From contig NZ_AHCA01000005.1 of assembly GCF_000238355.1 (NCBI RefSeq), positions 124,001-188,000 on the forward strand: a DNA stretch of 64,000 bases. Direction: 5' to 3'. Every line of letters starts with the position of its first letter. Within the stretch, counting starts at the first letter, position 1. The notes under the pieces were generated by a model. That model searched no databases, was not told the origin of the DNA, and saw nothing but the letters and a program-made list of their open reading frames with translations. The position numbers and the translations under genes were made by a program. Positions 28,370 to 35,821 of the stretch are shown here, piece by piece. Origin of the DNA: Pseudoalteromonas haloplanktis ATCC 14393. GTDB taxonomy: Bacteria > Pseudomonadota > Gammaproteobacteria > Enterobacterales > Alteromonadaceae.

Positions 28370-29536
28370 TTAGAATGCGTATTTTACAGAGAACTGTAAG
28401 CGATCCATATCGCCATCATTTCCGCTTTCTACTTCACGCTCAGCGTGTTTCAGCTCTGCACCAAAGGTAAGCTTTTTAACCGGGGAGTAAAGAATGTTAG
28501 CACTGTAGCTTTGGCTTGATTTTGTTGGGTCGCCGGTAATGGCCAATAAGTCGGTGTTGTTATCCGCTGAAAAGAATGAATAAACAAATGTTGAACGCCA
28601 CTGGCTATTCCAATTTTGTTGGTATGCAATAAAGCCTGATGTCGAATCAATTGCATCAAGTTCATCACCATTTAATACAGCACCGTGAGCAACGTTAACA
28701 CCAATATAACGACCTAGTCCTTTACCTTGAGTAAGCATAAATTTGAGGTTGTTTTCACCGAAGTTAACTTTACCTGACGCACTGACACCAAATGAAGTTT
28801 CATCGGCATCTAAACCATTTTGTTTATAAGTAAGTTGGCGTGCAAGGCCTGCAACAACAAATTCCCCCCAATCAGCTTTCATCCCATATCGTGCGGTAAA
28901 ATCAGGGAGTGTTGAGTCATCTATCGTTGCTCGTGCACCACCTTGAGTGGTGATAGTGCTTTCTGGATTCTCTAATGAGAAAGACCAGTTGCCAGTGCTA
29001 TAGCGCACTTGTGCTTGACGAACGAACACGGTGCCCTCAGCAGGACCAATGAAATCTAAAGTTTCTGGTAATGCCCCCACATTTTGGAAGTTTGACCAAG
29101 CTTGACCAAATAACCAACCATCATAAGTAATAAATGCTTGGCGAATACGCGGTGCGTATGAATTACTTACACGCTCATCACCACCAGGGGCTGATGCAAT
29201 GAAGTCGACTTCAATTTTGGTTTTTACTTCTTTTCCATCGTCTAGTTTAGTTGCAGTGCCTAAGAAAAAGCGTGATTGACGGGCATGCATATCAAATACC
29301 GGATCACTATCAACATCGACACCTACAGGTGTTGTGCTAGGAATATAAAAATCACGACCTATACTACCACCTGCGGGCACTCCGTCAGAGTAGTCACTCC
29401 ACATTGCATCGAGCTTTACATAACCGCCATAAGTAACATCAGTTCCACCGATAGTTGCGGCTTGAGCTGTTGCTGTTAGTGCGCACAATACGGCAGTTGC
29501 GGTAAGTGTCTTTAATAGTGTTGCTTTAGTTGTCAT
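28370..29536 (-). CDS. DcaP-like outer-membrane porin
   Basis: A 388-residue outer-membrane beta-barrel. The signal peptide (about 1-26, cleavage after TATAQA) is followed by GYVKLDAMWSDYSDG and DMHARQSRFFLGT. FGQAWSNFQNVGALPETLDFIGPAEG and many alternating strands come next, ending in the C-terminal aromatic RLQFSVKYAF. This fits the DcaP-like trimeric porin family, which passes small anionic or dicarboxylic solutes. I chose the ATG at 29536 (MTTKATLLK); AGGA lies upstream. It is divergent from acs, and the shared region carries the CrbR-type motif, so it might be the outer-membrane entry for acetate or related acids. That link is inference. Confidence 0.82.
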   Translation of the reverse strand: MTTKATLLKTLTATAVLCALTATAQAATIGGTDVTYGGYVKLDAMWSDYSDGVPAGGSIGRDFYIPSTTPVGVDVDSDPVFDMHARQSRFFLGTATKLDDGKEVKTKIEVDFIASAPGGDERVSNSYAPRIRQAFITYDGWLFGQAWSNFQNVGALPETLDFIGPAEGTVFVRQAQVRYSTGNWSFSLENPESTITTQGGARATIDDSTLPDFTARYGMKADWGEFVVAGLARQLTYKQNGLDADETSFGVSASGKVNFGENNLKFMLTQGKGLGRYIGVNVAHGAVLNGDELDAIDSTSGFIAYQQNWNSQWRSTFVYSFFSADNNTDLLAITGDPTKSSQSYSANILYSPVKKLTFGAELKHAEREVESGNDGDMDRLQFSVKYAF

Positions 29537-29840
29537 AGTCAAAATCCTATTCTGGGCTACTTGTTGCATTATTGTAATTATGTTGTGATACCACTTTTGA
29601 TTAAGTATGATTTTTACTCAATTACCTATTGGTCTATTAGACTAAGGTGGCAAGGTATCTTGTAACGTAACTTCATCATTAACACCTTGTATTAATAGTG
29701 CAAAATATTAATATTTGAAAGTATGTATGGGTACATAGAAATAAATCAAAGATAATACAACTAAGGTCTAATACTTTCACTCGCTATGCTGAGTGATCCT
29801 TGGGGGAGGCCTTAGGCAAGTAATTAAAATGGAGACGAGT
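29537..29840. other. Divergent porin/acs control region
   Basis: A 304-base gene-free region. It holds the 20-bp acetate-cluster motif (29633-29652) and a 14-bp AT palindrome AAATATTAATATTT (29703-29716). AT-rich DNA typical of promoters follows. A ribosome-binding GGAG (29831) precedes acs. No start-to-stop frame in it looks genuine. Confidence 0.6.
29633..29652. promoter_or_regulatory. Candidate CrbR operator upstream of acs
   Basis: TCTATTAGACTAAGGTGGCA, matching 18 of 20 bases with a site at 48876-48895 upstream of the symporter operon. The core TTAGACTAA is an inverted repeat (TTAG-A-CTAA). It lies about 190 bases upstream of the acs ATG. Assignment to CrbR is inference from gene context. 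Confidence 0.55.
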
Positions 29841-31781
29841 ATGTCACAAAGTATCTATCCAGTTCCTGCACATATCAAGAATGCAGCCTTAGTTGATAAC
29901 GATAAATATAATACACTTTACAAGCAATCTATTGATGATCCAGAAGGTTTTTGGCGCGAACACGGTAAACGTCTCGATTGGTCAACACCTTATACCAAAG
30001 TGAAAAACACCTCTTTTGATAAAGGTCATATTGATATTCGTTGGTATGAAGATGGCGAACTTAATGCGTCATACAATTGTATTGACCGTCACCTTGCTAC
30101 CAAAGCTGATAAAACGGCACTGATCTGGGAGGGAGATGACCCTTCACAAAGCGAACATATTTCTTACCAGCAATTACATGACGAAGTGGCTAAATTTGCC
30201 AATGGTTTGAAAAAACTCGGTGTAAAAAAAGGCGATCGTATTGCTATTTACATGCCTATGTCACCGCAAGCTGTTTATGCTATGCAAGCATGTGCACGTT
30301 TAGGGGCGATTCATTCTGTGGTATTTGGTGGTTTTTCACCATCAGCAATTGCTGACCGCATTAAAGATTCTGGCGCTAAAATTGTTATTACTTCTGACGA
30401 AGGCCGTCGTGCAGGTAATACAGTGCCACTAAAAGCCAATGTTGATGAAGCGGTTGCGCAAGAGTCAGTAACAACGATAGAACACGTTGTTGTTCATCAG
30501 TTAACAGGTGGCGACGTACAGTGGCATGAGCATGATGTGTGGTGGCATGATTTAGTCGCTGATCAAGCTGCTGAATGTGCACCAGAGCCGATGAATGCAG
30601 AAGATCCACTGTTTATTCTTTATACGTCAGGCTCAACGGGTCAGCCTAAAGGTGTTGTACATACCACGGGTGGTTACTTAGTTTACGCATCTATGACTCA
30701 TGAATATGTATTTGATCTAAAAGAAGATGATATTTTTTGGTGTAGTGCCGATGTAGGCTGGATCACAGGCCACAGCTATATTGCATACGGCCCGTTAGTA
30801 AACGGTTGTACACAAGTATTATTCGAAGGTGTACCAACCTACCCAACCGCAGGGCGTATGGGTGAAGTAGTTGATAAACATAAAGTGACTATTTTATACA
30901 CTGCACCTACTGCAATTCGCGCATTGATGGCTAAAGGCGATGAGCCAACGGCAACATCACACCGTGATAGCTTACGTGTACTTGGTTCAGTTGGTGAGCC
31001 AATTAACCCTGAAGCGTGGTCTTGGTATTACGAGAATATTGGTAAGAGCAATTGCCCAATTGTTGATACCTGGTGGCAAACCGAGACTGGTGGCATTATG
31101 ATCACACCATTACCAGGTGCGACTGATATGAAACCAGGCTCAGCAACACGTCCATTCTTTGGTATTGCGCCTGCACTTTATGATGCAGAAGGTAATACAC
31201 TTGAAGGCGCAATTGACGGCAATTTAGTCATTCTTGATAGTTGGCCATCACAAGCACGCACAGTTTACGGCGATCATGAACGTTTTGAACAAACTTACTT
31301 CTCAGCATACCCTGGTGTTTATTTTACAGGGGATGGTTGTCGTCGCGATGAAGATGGTTACTACTGGATCACAGGCCGAGTTGATGACGTACTTAACGTA
31401 TCTGGTCACCGTCTGGGCACAGCTGAAATCGAAAGCGCATTGGTTGCTCACGAAGCAGTAGCTGAAGCCGCTGTGGTGGGTTACCCGCACGATATTAAAG
31501 GTCAGGGCATTTATGTATACCTTACGCCAAATGAAGGTGTAACGGTAAGTGATGAATTAACCAAAGAAGTACGTAATTGGGTGCGTAAAGAACTTAGCCC
31601 AATTGCATCGCCTGATATGATCCAATGGTCACCGGGTTTACCTAAGACGCGCTCTGGTAAAATTATGCGCCGTATTTTACGTAAAATCGCTGCAAATGAG
31701 CACGAGCAGTTAGGAGATACTTCGACACTTGCCGATCCAAGTGTGGTTGATGAATTAATTGAAAACCGATTAAATCGTTAA
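29841..31781 (+). CDS. acs: Acetyl-CoA synthetase
   Basis: AMP-forming ligase that activates acetate to acetyl-CoA in two steps. The 646-residue protein has the adenylate motif [18 protein letters not shown] (about 260-277), the acetate-pocket WWQTETGG, and the hinge [15 protein letters not shown]. The C-terminal [11 protein letters not shown] has Lys607 as the usual acetylation-controlled residue. I chose the ATG at 29841, with GGAG eight bases before it; the frame is open from 29793. It is followed by crbR, and the upstream region carries the putative CrbR motif. Confidence 0.97.
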   Translation: MSQSIYPVPAHIKNAALVDNDKYNTLYKQSIDDPEGFWREHGKRLDWSTPYTKVKNTSFDKGHIDIRWYEDGELNASYNCIDRHLATKADKTALIWEGDDPSQSEHISYQQLHDEVAKFANGLKKLGVKKGDRIAIYMPMSPQAVYAMQACARLGAIHSVVFGGFSPSAIADRIKDSGAKIVITSDEGRRAGNTVPLKANVDEAVAQESVTTIEHVVVHQLTGGDVQWHEHDVWWHDLVADQAAECAPEPMNAEDPLFILYTSGSTGQPKGVVHTTGGYLVYASMTHEYVFDLKEDDIFWCSADVGWITGHSYIAYGPLVNGCTQVLFEGVPTYPTAGRMGEVVDKHKVTILYTAPTAIRALMAKGDEPTATSHRDSLRVLGSVGEPINPEAWSWYYENIGKSNCPIVDTWWQTETGGIMITPLPGATDMKPGSATRPFFGIAPALYDAEGNTLEGAIDGNLVILDSWPSQARTVYGDHERFEQTYFSAYPGVYFTGDGCRRDEDGYYWITGRVDDVLNVSGHRLGTAEIESALVAHEAVAEAAVVGYPHDIKGQGIYVYLTPNEGVTVSDELTKEVRNWVRKELSPIASPDMIQWSPGLPKTRSGKIMRRILRKIAANEHEQLGDTSTLADPSVVDELIENRLNR

Positions 31782-31828
31782 ATATGCGTTAAAAACTTGA
31801 TTAGAAGTTGATTCTAAACGTAGTATAT

Positions 31829-31859
31829 CGGCTGTCAGCTATTAGATAGGTGGCAGCCG
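31829..31859 (+). promoter_or_regulatory. Hairpin between acs and crbR containing a degenerate copy of the acetate motif
   Basis: CGGCTGTCA (31829-31837) pairs with TGGCAGCCG (31851-31859), allowing one G-T pair. The interval 31838-31855 reads GCTATTAGATAGGTGGCA, which aligns with the acs motif with a two-base gap. It may be an operator, an attenuator, or simply the acs 3' hairpin; no T-run follows. Confidence 0.4.
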
Positions 31860-31878
31860 AATTCATTAGGAGTGAACC

Positions 31879-32529
31879 ATGAGTCAGTTTTTAATAGCGG
31901 ATGACCACCCGTTATTCCGTGAAGCACTAAAAGGGGCATTAACTGCAAAGTTTGACGATTTAGACGTTTTCGAGTCTGAAAATTTTGAAACGACACTGCA
32001 GGTGCTAAGCGAACAAGAAGATTTAGACATCTTACTACTAGACCTACATATGCCAGGTAGTGGCGACTTATACGGCTTAATTCGCATTCGCGAAGATTAC
32101 CCAAGTTTACCCATTGCCGTAGTGTCGGGTAGTGAAGATATTAATATTGTTTCAAAGGTCATGAGTTACGGGGCGATGGGATTTATTCCTAAGTCGTCAT
32201 CATCCGATGATATTGCTGGTGCAATTAATCAAATACTCGATGGTGATGTATGGCTACCTAGCGAACTAAAAGATAAAGTGGCGAGCATAACAAACGAAGA
32301 TAAAGAAATTGCCGCTCAAGTTGCCTCACTTACCCCACAACAATACAAAGTACTCCAATATTTACATGAAGGCTTATTGAATAAGCAGATTGCCTACGAA
32401 CTGCATATTTCAGAAGCAACAATCAAAGCACACATTACCGCAATATTCCGTAAACTTGGGGTGTATAACCGTACTCAAGCAGTGCTCATTGCAGCCAAGT
32501 TACAACTCGAACCGATTGAGCAAGCATAA
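31879..32529 (+). CDS. crbR: LuxR-family response regulator CrbR (acetate switch)
   Basis: A 216-residue NarL/LuxR-class regulator. The receiver domain has ADDHPLFREAL and phospho-acceptor Asp55 (LLLDLHMPGSG). The LuxR helix-turn-helix is at about 150-205 (LTPQQYKVLQYL, KQIAYELHISEATIKAHITA). It sits directly after acs, as do CrbR/ErdR/ActR homologues known to activate acs in Vibrio, Pseudomonas and Shewanella. Its probable kinase, CrbS, is at 45300-48740. The symbol is by homology and context. Confidence 0.85.
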   Translation: MSQFLIADDHPLFREALKGALTAKFDDLDVFESENFETTLQVLSEQEDLDILLLDLHMPGSGDLYGLIRIREDYPSLPIAVVSGSEDINIVSKVMSYGAMGFIPKSSSSDDIAGAINQILDGDVWLPSELKDKVASITNEDKEIAAQVASLTPQQYKVLQYLHEGLLNKQIAYELHISEATIKAHITAIFRKLGVYNRTQAVLIAAKLQLEPIEQA

Positions 32530-32564
32530 TAATTACAATGTAAGAGCGTTGAATAATAAAAATA

Positions 32565-32590
32565 AAGAGGCTATAGGCCTCTTCATTTTT
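32565..32590. terminator. Terminator between crbR and purU
   Basis: AAGAGGC-TATAG-GCCTCTT followed by CATTTTT, between convergent genes. Confidence 0.75.
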
Positions 32591-32605
32591 ACTCGCGAAT
32601 AAAAC

Positions 32606-33436
32606 CTAACTAAACACCACGGTACGGTTGCCATTAATAAATAGCTTATGCTCAGAGGCTAATTGTAGCGCTTTACAAAATACGGTTTTTTCAACGTCTT
32701 TACCCATTTTAGCCATCATCTCTGCAGTATTTGCATGATTCACATGTGTCACGTCTTGCATGATGATAGGCCCTTCATCGAGCTCATTATTAACAAAGTG
32801 CGCTGTTGCACCAATGATTTTTACACCACGTTCGAATGCTTGATGGTACGGTTTAGCGCCGATAAATGCCGGTAAAAATGAGTGATGGATATTAATGATT
32901 TTACCGTCAAAACGACCAACAAACTCAGGGCTTAAAATTCGCATATATTTAGCAAGGCCAATAACATCTGGGTTGTAGCTGGCAATTAAGTCACCCACTT
33001 GCAGGTCGTGTTCAGCGCGTGACAGTCCTTCATGGCTGACTACATGAAACGGTACATCAAAACCCTTCGCCAGCGGTGCAAGATCAGGGTAATTAGCGAT
33101 CACAGCAAGTACTTCAATATTCAGTGCTTGCTCAAACTGCTTAAGTAATACGCCGCCCAAGCAATGCGCTTCTTTAGTTGCTAATAGCACTACTTTGGTT
33201 TTTTCGTCAGTGTGCAGCGCTAATTGCGCGCCATCAGGCAGCAAAGCATGTAATTGATTTAAAAAGTCCGGTGCTGGGACGCCAGTTAACTCAGTGCGCA
33301 TAAAAAAGCGCTGTGCGTCTTTATCTACAAATTCATTATTGCGAGTAATATTTAAATTATGCTCGTGACAAAGTCCGGTGATCTTGGCTATTAAGCCTAC
33401 ATCATCGGCACATTGCGTAGTTAGTATTGTGTTCAT
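32606..33436 (-). CDS. purU: Formyltetrahydrofolate deformylase
   Basis: Hydrolyses 10-formyl-THF to formate and THF, balancing one-carbon pools. The 276-residue protein has an N-terminal ACT domain (TTQCADDVGLIAKITGLCHE) and a formyltransferase-like domain. The catalytic block reads IINIHHSFLPAFIGAKPYHQ, then GATAHFVNNELDEGPIIMQD. Length and motifs match PurU. Convergent with crbR. Confidence 0.95.
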   Translation of the reverse strand: MNTILTTQCADDVGLIAKITGLCHEHNLNITRNNEFVDKDAQRFFMRTELTGVPAPDFLNQLHALLPDGAQLALHTDEKTKVVLLATKEAHCLGGVLLKQFEQALNIEVLAVIANYPDLAPLAKGFDVPFHVVSHEGLSRAEHDLQVGDLIASYNPDVIGLAKYMRILSPEFVGRFDGKIINIHHSFLPAFIGAKPYHQAFERGVKIIGATAHFVNNELDEGPIIMQDVTHVNHANTAEMMAKMGKDVEKTVFCKALQLASEHKLFINGNRTVVFS

Positions 33437-33520
33437 GTTTCCTCATTCAAATCCCGTGAACCTAAGCTCCCATTATTTGTTAATTTGCTACTAATGCAAG
33501 GGCTTTTAATAGAGTATTAC

Positions 33521-34558
33521 TCACATTGATTTAAGTTGACAACGTAAGTTGCTAGGTGTGGTCCCAGTCCAGCGTTTGAATGCGCGGCGAAAATTGGTTA
33601 GGTCAGTAAAATTCAGTGTGCTTGCGAGGGTTTCGTTACTTTGGGCAAGAGTGGTGAGGTTAAACACTGCTGTTTGGCGGTTAATGCAATCTTGTAAGGT
33701 GCTAAAGCGAGTGTGGTGCTGCTTGAGTTTGCGTTTAAATGTGGCTGGGCTCATTGCAAAATAGTGGGCAACGGTTTCGAGGTTTTGCTGTGGGTGTTTG
33801 GTAATATACTCTCGCACAGCCTGTAGCCATGGTTTCGCGGGCAGGGGTTGTTGCCCAATGGATGCTAAAGATTGCTGGAGTAAGCTTGGGCAGCTGTCGA
33901 TTAAGTGCCTGTTGTACAATTCATCACTGACACTGACCATAAATAACTGTTGCGAGAACTTGCAATTGGCTTGCAGGTTCGTTTGATACTGCTCTATATG
34001 TTTGGGTTCAGGGTAGGGAAACGAAAAACTTAAGTCACTGTTATTACCTATTCGCCATTTACAGGTTGCGGCTATAAAGCTGGCAAATAATTCACAGCAA
34101 AACTGCTCAACTAGGGTATTGATTGCCCCAAAGCTGAGGTTAATAATAAAGTAATGGCGGCCTTGATGATGTTTATGTGTTGCATTAAATAAATTGAAGC
34201 CATGCAAAGGAGCACGTATCAGGATTTTTTGTAATGAGCATAAACTTTCCGCCTGCGAAAATGCGCTATATAGCGGGTTGTTATTGAGCAATTTTCGTCC
34301 GAGTAAAAAACTAAGCTGGTGTTGGTTATCAAATTGGCGGCAGTTTTCTTGCAATTGATAAAACTGCGCAACACTAATTATGGCGGTTCCAGCGGCAAAG
34401 TCTTGATAAAATAACTTAGTGCCTTTGAGTAATTTATCTGGGTGTATGCCACGGTGTTTTGCTAAATCAGCCAGCTGTGCTGCCCACGACTGCAAGCCTT
34501 GGCAAGGGGTATCGATATAACTGACATCAGTTAGTTTTGTACTCACGTTTGTACTCAC
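33521..34558 (-). CDS. AraC-family transcriptional regulator
   Basis: A 345-residue regulator with an N-terminal Arabinose_bd/OruR-like ligand domain. The C-terminal AraC double helix-turn-helix covers about 255-340 (LETVAHYFAMSPATFKRKLK, LNFTDLTNFRRAFKRWTGTTPSNLR). The start is GTG at 34558, overlapping the stop of the upstream GGDEF gene as GTGA. A tandem repeat GTGAGTACAAA(C/A) gives a second possible GTG start four codons in. Its cotranscription with a degenerate diguanylate-cyclase gene suggests a shared signal, but the target genes are unknown. Confidence 0.85.
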   Translation of the reverse strand: MSTNVSTKLTDVSYIDTPCQGLQSWAAQLADLAKHRGIHPDKLLKGTKLFYQDFAAGTAIISVAQFYQLQENCRQFDNQHQLSFLLGRKLLNNNPLYSAFSQAESLCSLQKILIRAPLHGFNLFNATHKHHQGRHYFIINLSFGAINTLVEQFCCELFASFIAATCKWRIGNNSDLSFSFPYPEPKHIEQYQTNLQANCKFSQQLFMVSVSDELYNRHLIDSCPSLLQQSLASIGQQPLPAKPWLQAVREYITKHPQQNLETVAHYFAMSPATFKRKLKQHHTRFSTLQDCINRQTAVFNLTTLAQSNETLASTLNFTDLTNFRRAFKRWTGTTPSNLRCQLKSM

Positions 34559-35487
34559 GCAGTTTGCTCATGACAATATTCGTGCAAGTGCTTATTTTTT
34601 AGCAGCCCTTGATGTAACTTACTTAATAACCCAGAAGTAGAATCTGCGCTTGTCGCAGCCACTAAGCTCGTATGTACTTTTTGTTTATAAGTTAGGGTGC
34701 TATCGCTGCTGTTAAACGAAAATGCTTCTAATGCGCCGACAATAGATGAACTCAGTTGTTCAGCTATCGCAAGTTGTGTATTAGGCAGCATAACGATAAA
34801 ACAGTCACTGGCGTAACGACAGACTAAATCTTGTTCGCGGACATTGAGGGTGATCACTTGCGCAAACTCTTGTAGCAGTTTATCGCCTTCGGCATCGCCA
34901 AATTGGCGATTAAAGCGATCAAATTGGGCAATATCCAGCATCAGTAATGAAAAGCCATGTTGACTATGATGCAATAAATTCAGCTCGCGGTTGATTTGGC
35001 TTTTCATATAATCGGCACTGGCAAGGCCGCTTATGGCATCGCTGAGTTGGTGCTCCCGGTAGAAGCGCTCTCGGTTGCGCAGCTGTTGATTTATACTCAT
35101 TTGCTCTTGATGCCAATGATAGAGCGCGATAGTCATTAAAATCATGCCAAAAGGGGCGGGAATTGATTCAATAGTGCTAAGCCAAGCTTGCTCATCACTG
35201 TAGCTGACAAATTCGTCAATAAAATCTAATGTCATAGATAGGTTCATAATCGCAAGGCCTGCGAATAGTAAGTTGGTAACTCGTCCTTTAGGCCTGCTAA
35301 GTAGAATAAAAAATATCCACACTAGGGTCATGGCAGTAATGCCACCTTCACCTGCGACATCAAACCAATCAACTTCACTGTGGCCTTTATATTGGCCAAA
35401 GCTGAGCGTTAGGATTAATACGCTGGTTTGCATTACAACAAAGATAAGTAGTAATGAGCGGTGTAATTTTAAAAACGATAAATTCAT
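34555..35487 (-). CDS. Membrane protein with a degenerate GGDEF domain
   Basis: A 310-residue protein. About four or five transmembrane helices occupy residues 10-130, then a linker and a GGDEF-fold domain follow (LLMLDIAQFDRFNRQFGDAE near 180-200). The active-site loop reads RYASDCFIVML (about residue 225-235): ASDCF where GGDEF is expected. Diguanylate cyclase activity is therefore unlikely; it may bind nucleotide or act as a receptor or scaffold. It overlaps the AraC gene by four bases, so the two are coupled. Confidence 0.8.
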   Translation of the reverse strand: MNLSFLKLHRSLLLIFVVMQTSVLILTLSFGQYKGHSEVDWFDVAGEGGITAMTLVWIFFILLSRPKGRVTNLLFAGLAIMNLSMTLDFIDEFVSYSDEQAWLSTIESIPAPFGMILMTIALYHWHQEQMSINQQLRNRERFYREHQLSDAISGLASADYMKSQINRELNLLHHSQHGFSLLMLDIAQFDRFNRQFGDAEGDKLLQEFAQVITLNVREQDLVCRYASDCFIVMLPNTQLAIAEQLSSSIVGALEAFSFNSSDSTLTYKQKVHTSLVAATSADSTSGLLSKLHQGLLKNKHLHEYCHEQTA

Positions 35488-35821
35488 GTTGAGCTCGATA
35501 GGTCATGTCTGATTGGCAGAATAAGCAAACTGCTTTATTACCACTAGGGTCAGATTAGCTCACAGTGATGACATATTTTTTACCATGGGTGATTTATTTA
35601 GCTAAACACCGTGTCTTTTAGTCAAATAATGCAGCTTGGCAGGGGGTCGAATTAGCTCATTTGGGATTATTTTAGTGTTGAAAAAAACCTAATAGCAACG
35701 AATTTACAGTGTTGCGTTAGGGACTGACATATTTCTTTCATGATTGCCCCTTAGGGTGTTGCTCCAGCCACGTATTGGCAAACAAAAACCATAATCAATA
35801 GCAGCAACCAAGAGAACAATT
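35488..35821. other. Intergenic region upstream of the TonB receptor
   Basis: 334 bases between the divergent GGDEF gene and the TonB receptor. Besides the candidate Pho box (35724-35745) it contains AT-rich promoter-like DNA. I see no gene in it; the minus-strand frame crossing 35704-36057 runs into the receptor gene and looks spurious. Confidence 0.6.
35724..35745 (+). promoter_or_regulatory. Candidate Pho box upstream of the TonB receptor
   Basis: CTGACATATTT followed directly by CTTTCATGATT: two 11-base units each made of a CTGTCAT-like 7-mer and an AT-rich 4-mer, as PhoB sites require. It lies 76 bases before the receptor ATG. Confidence 0.55.
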
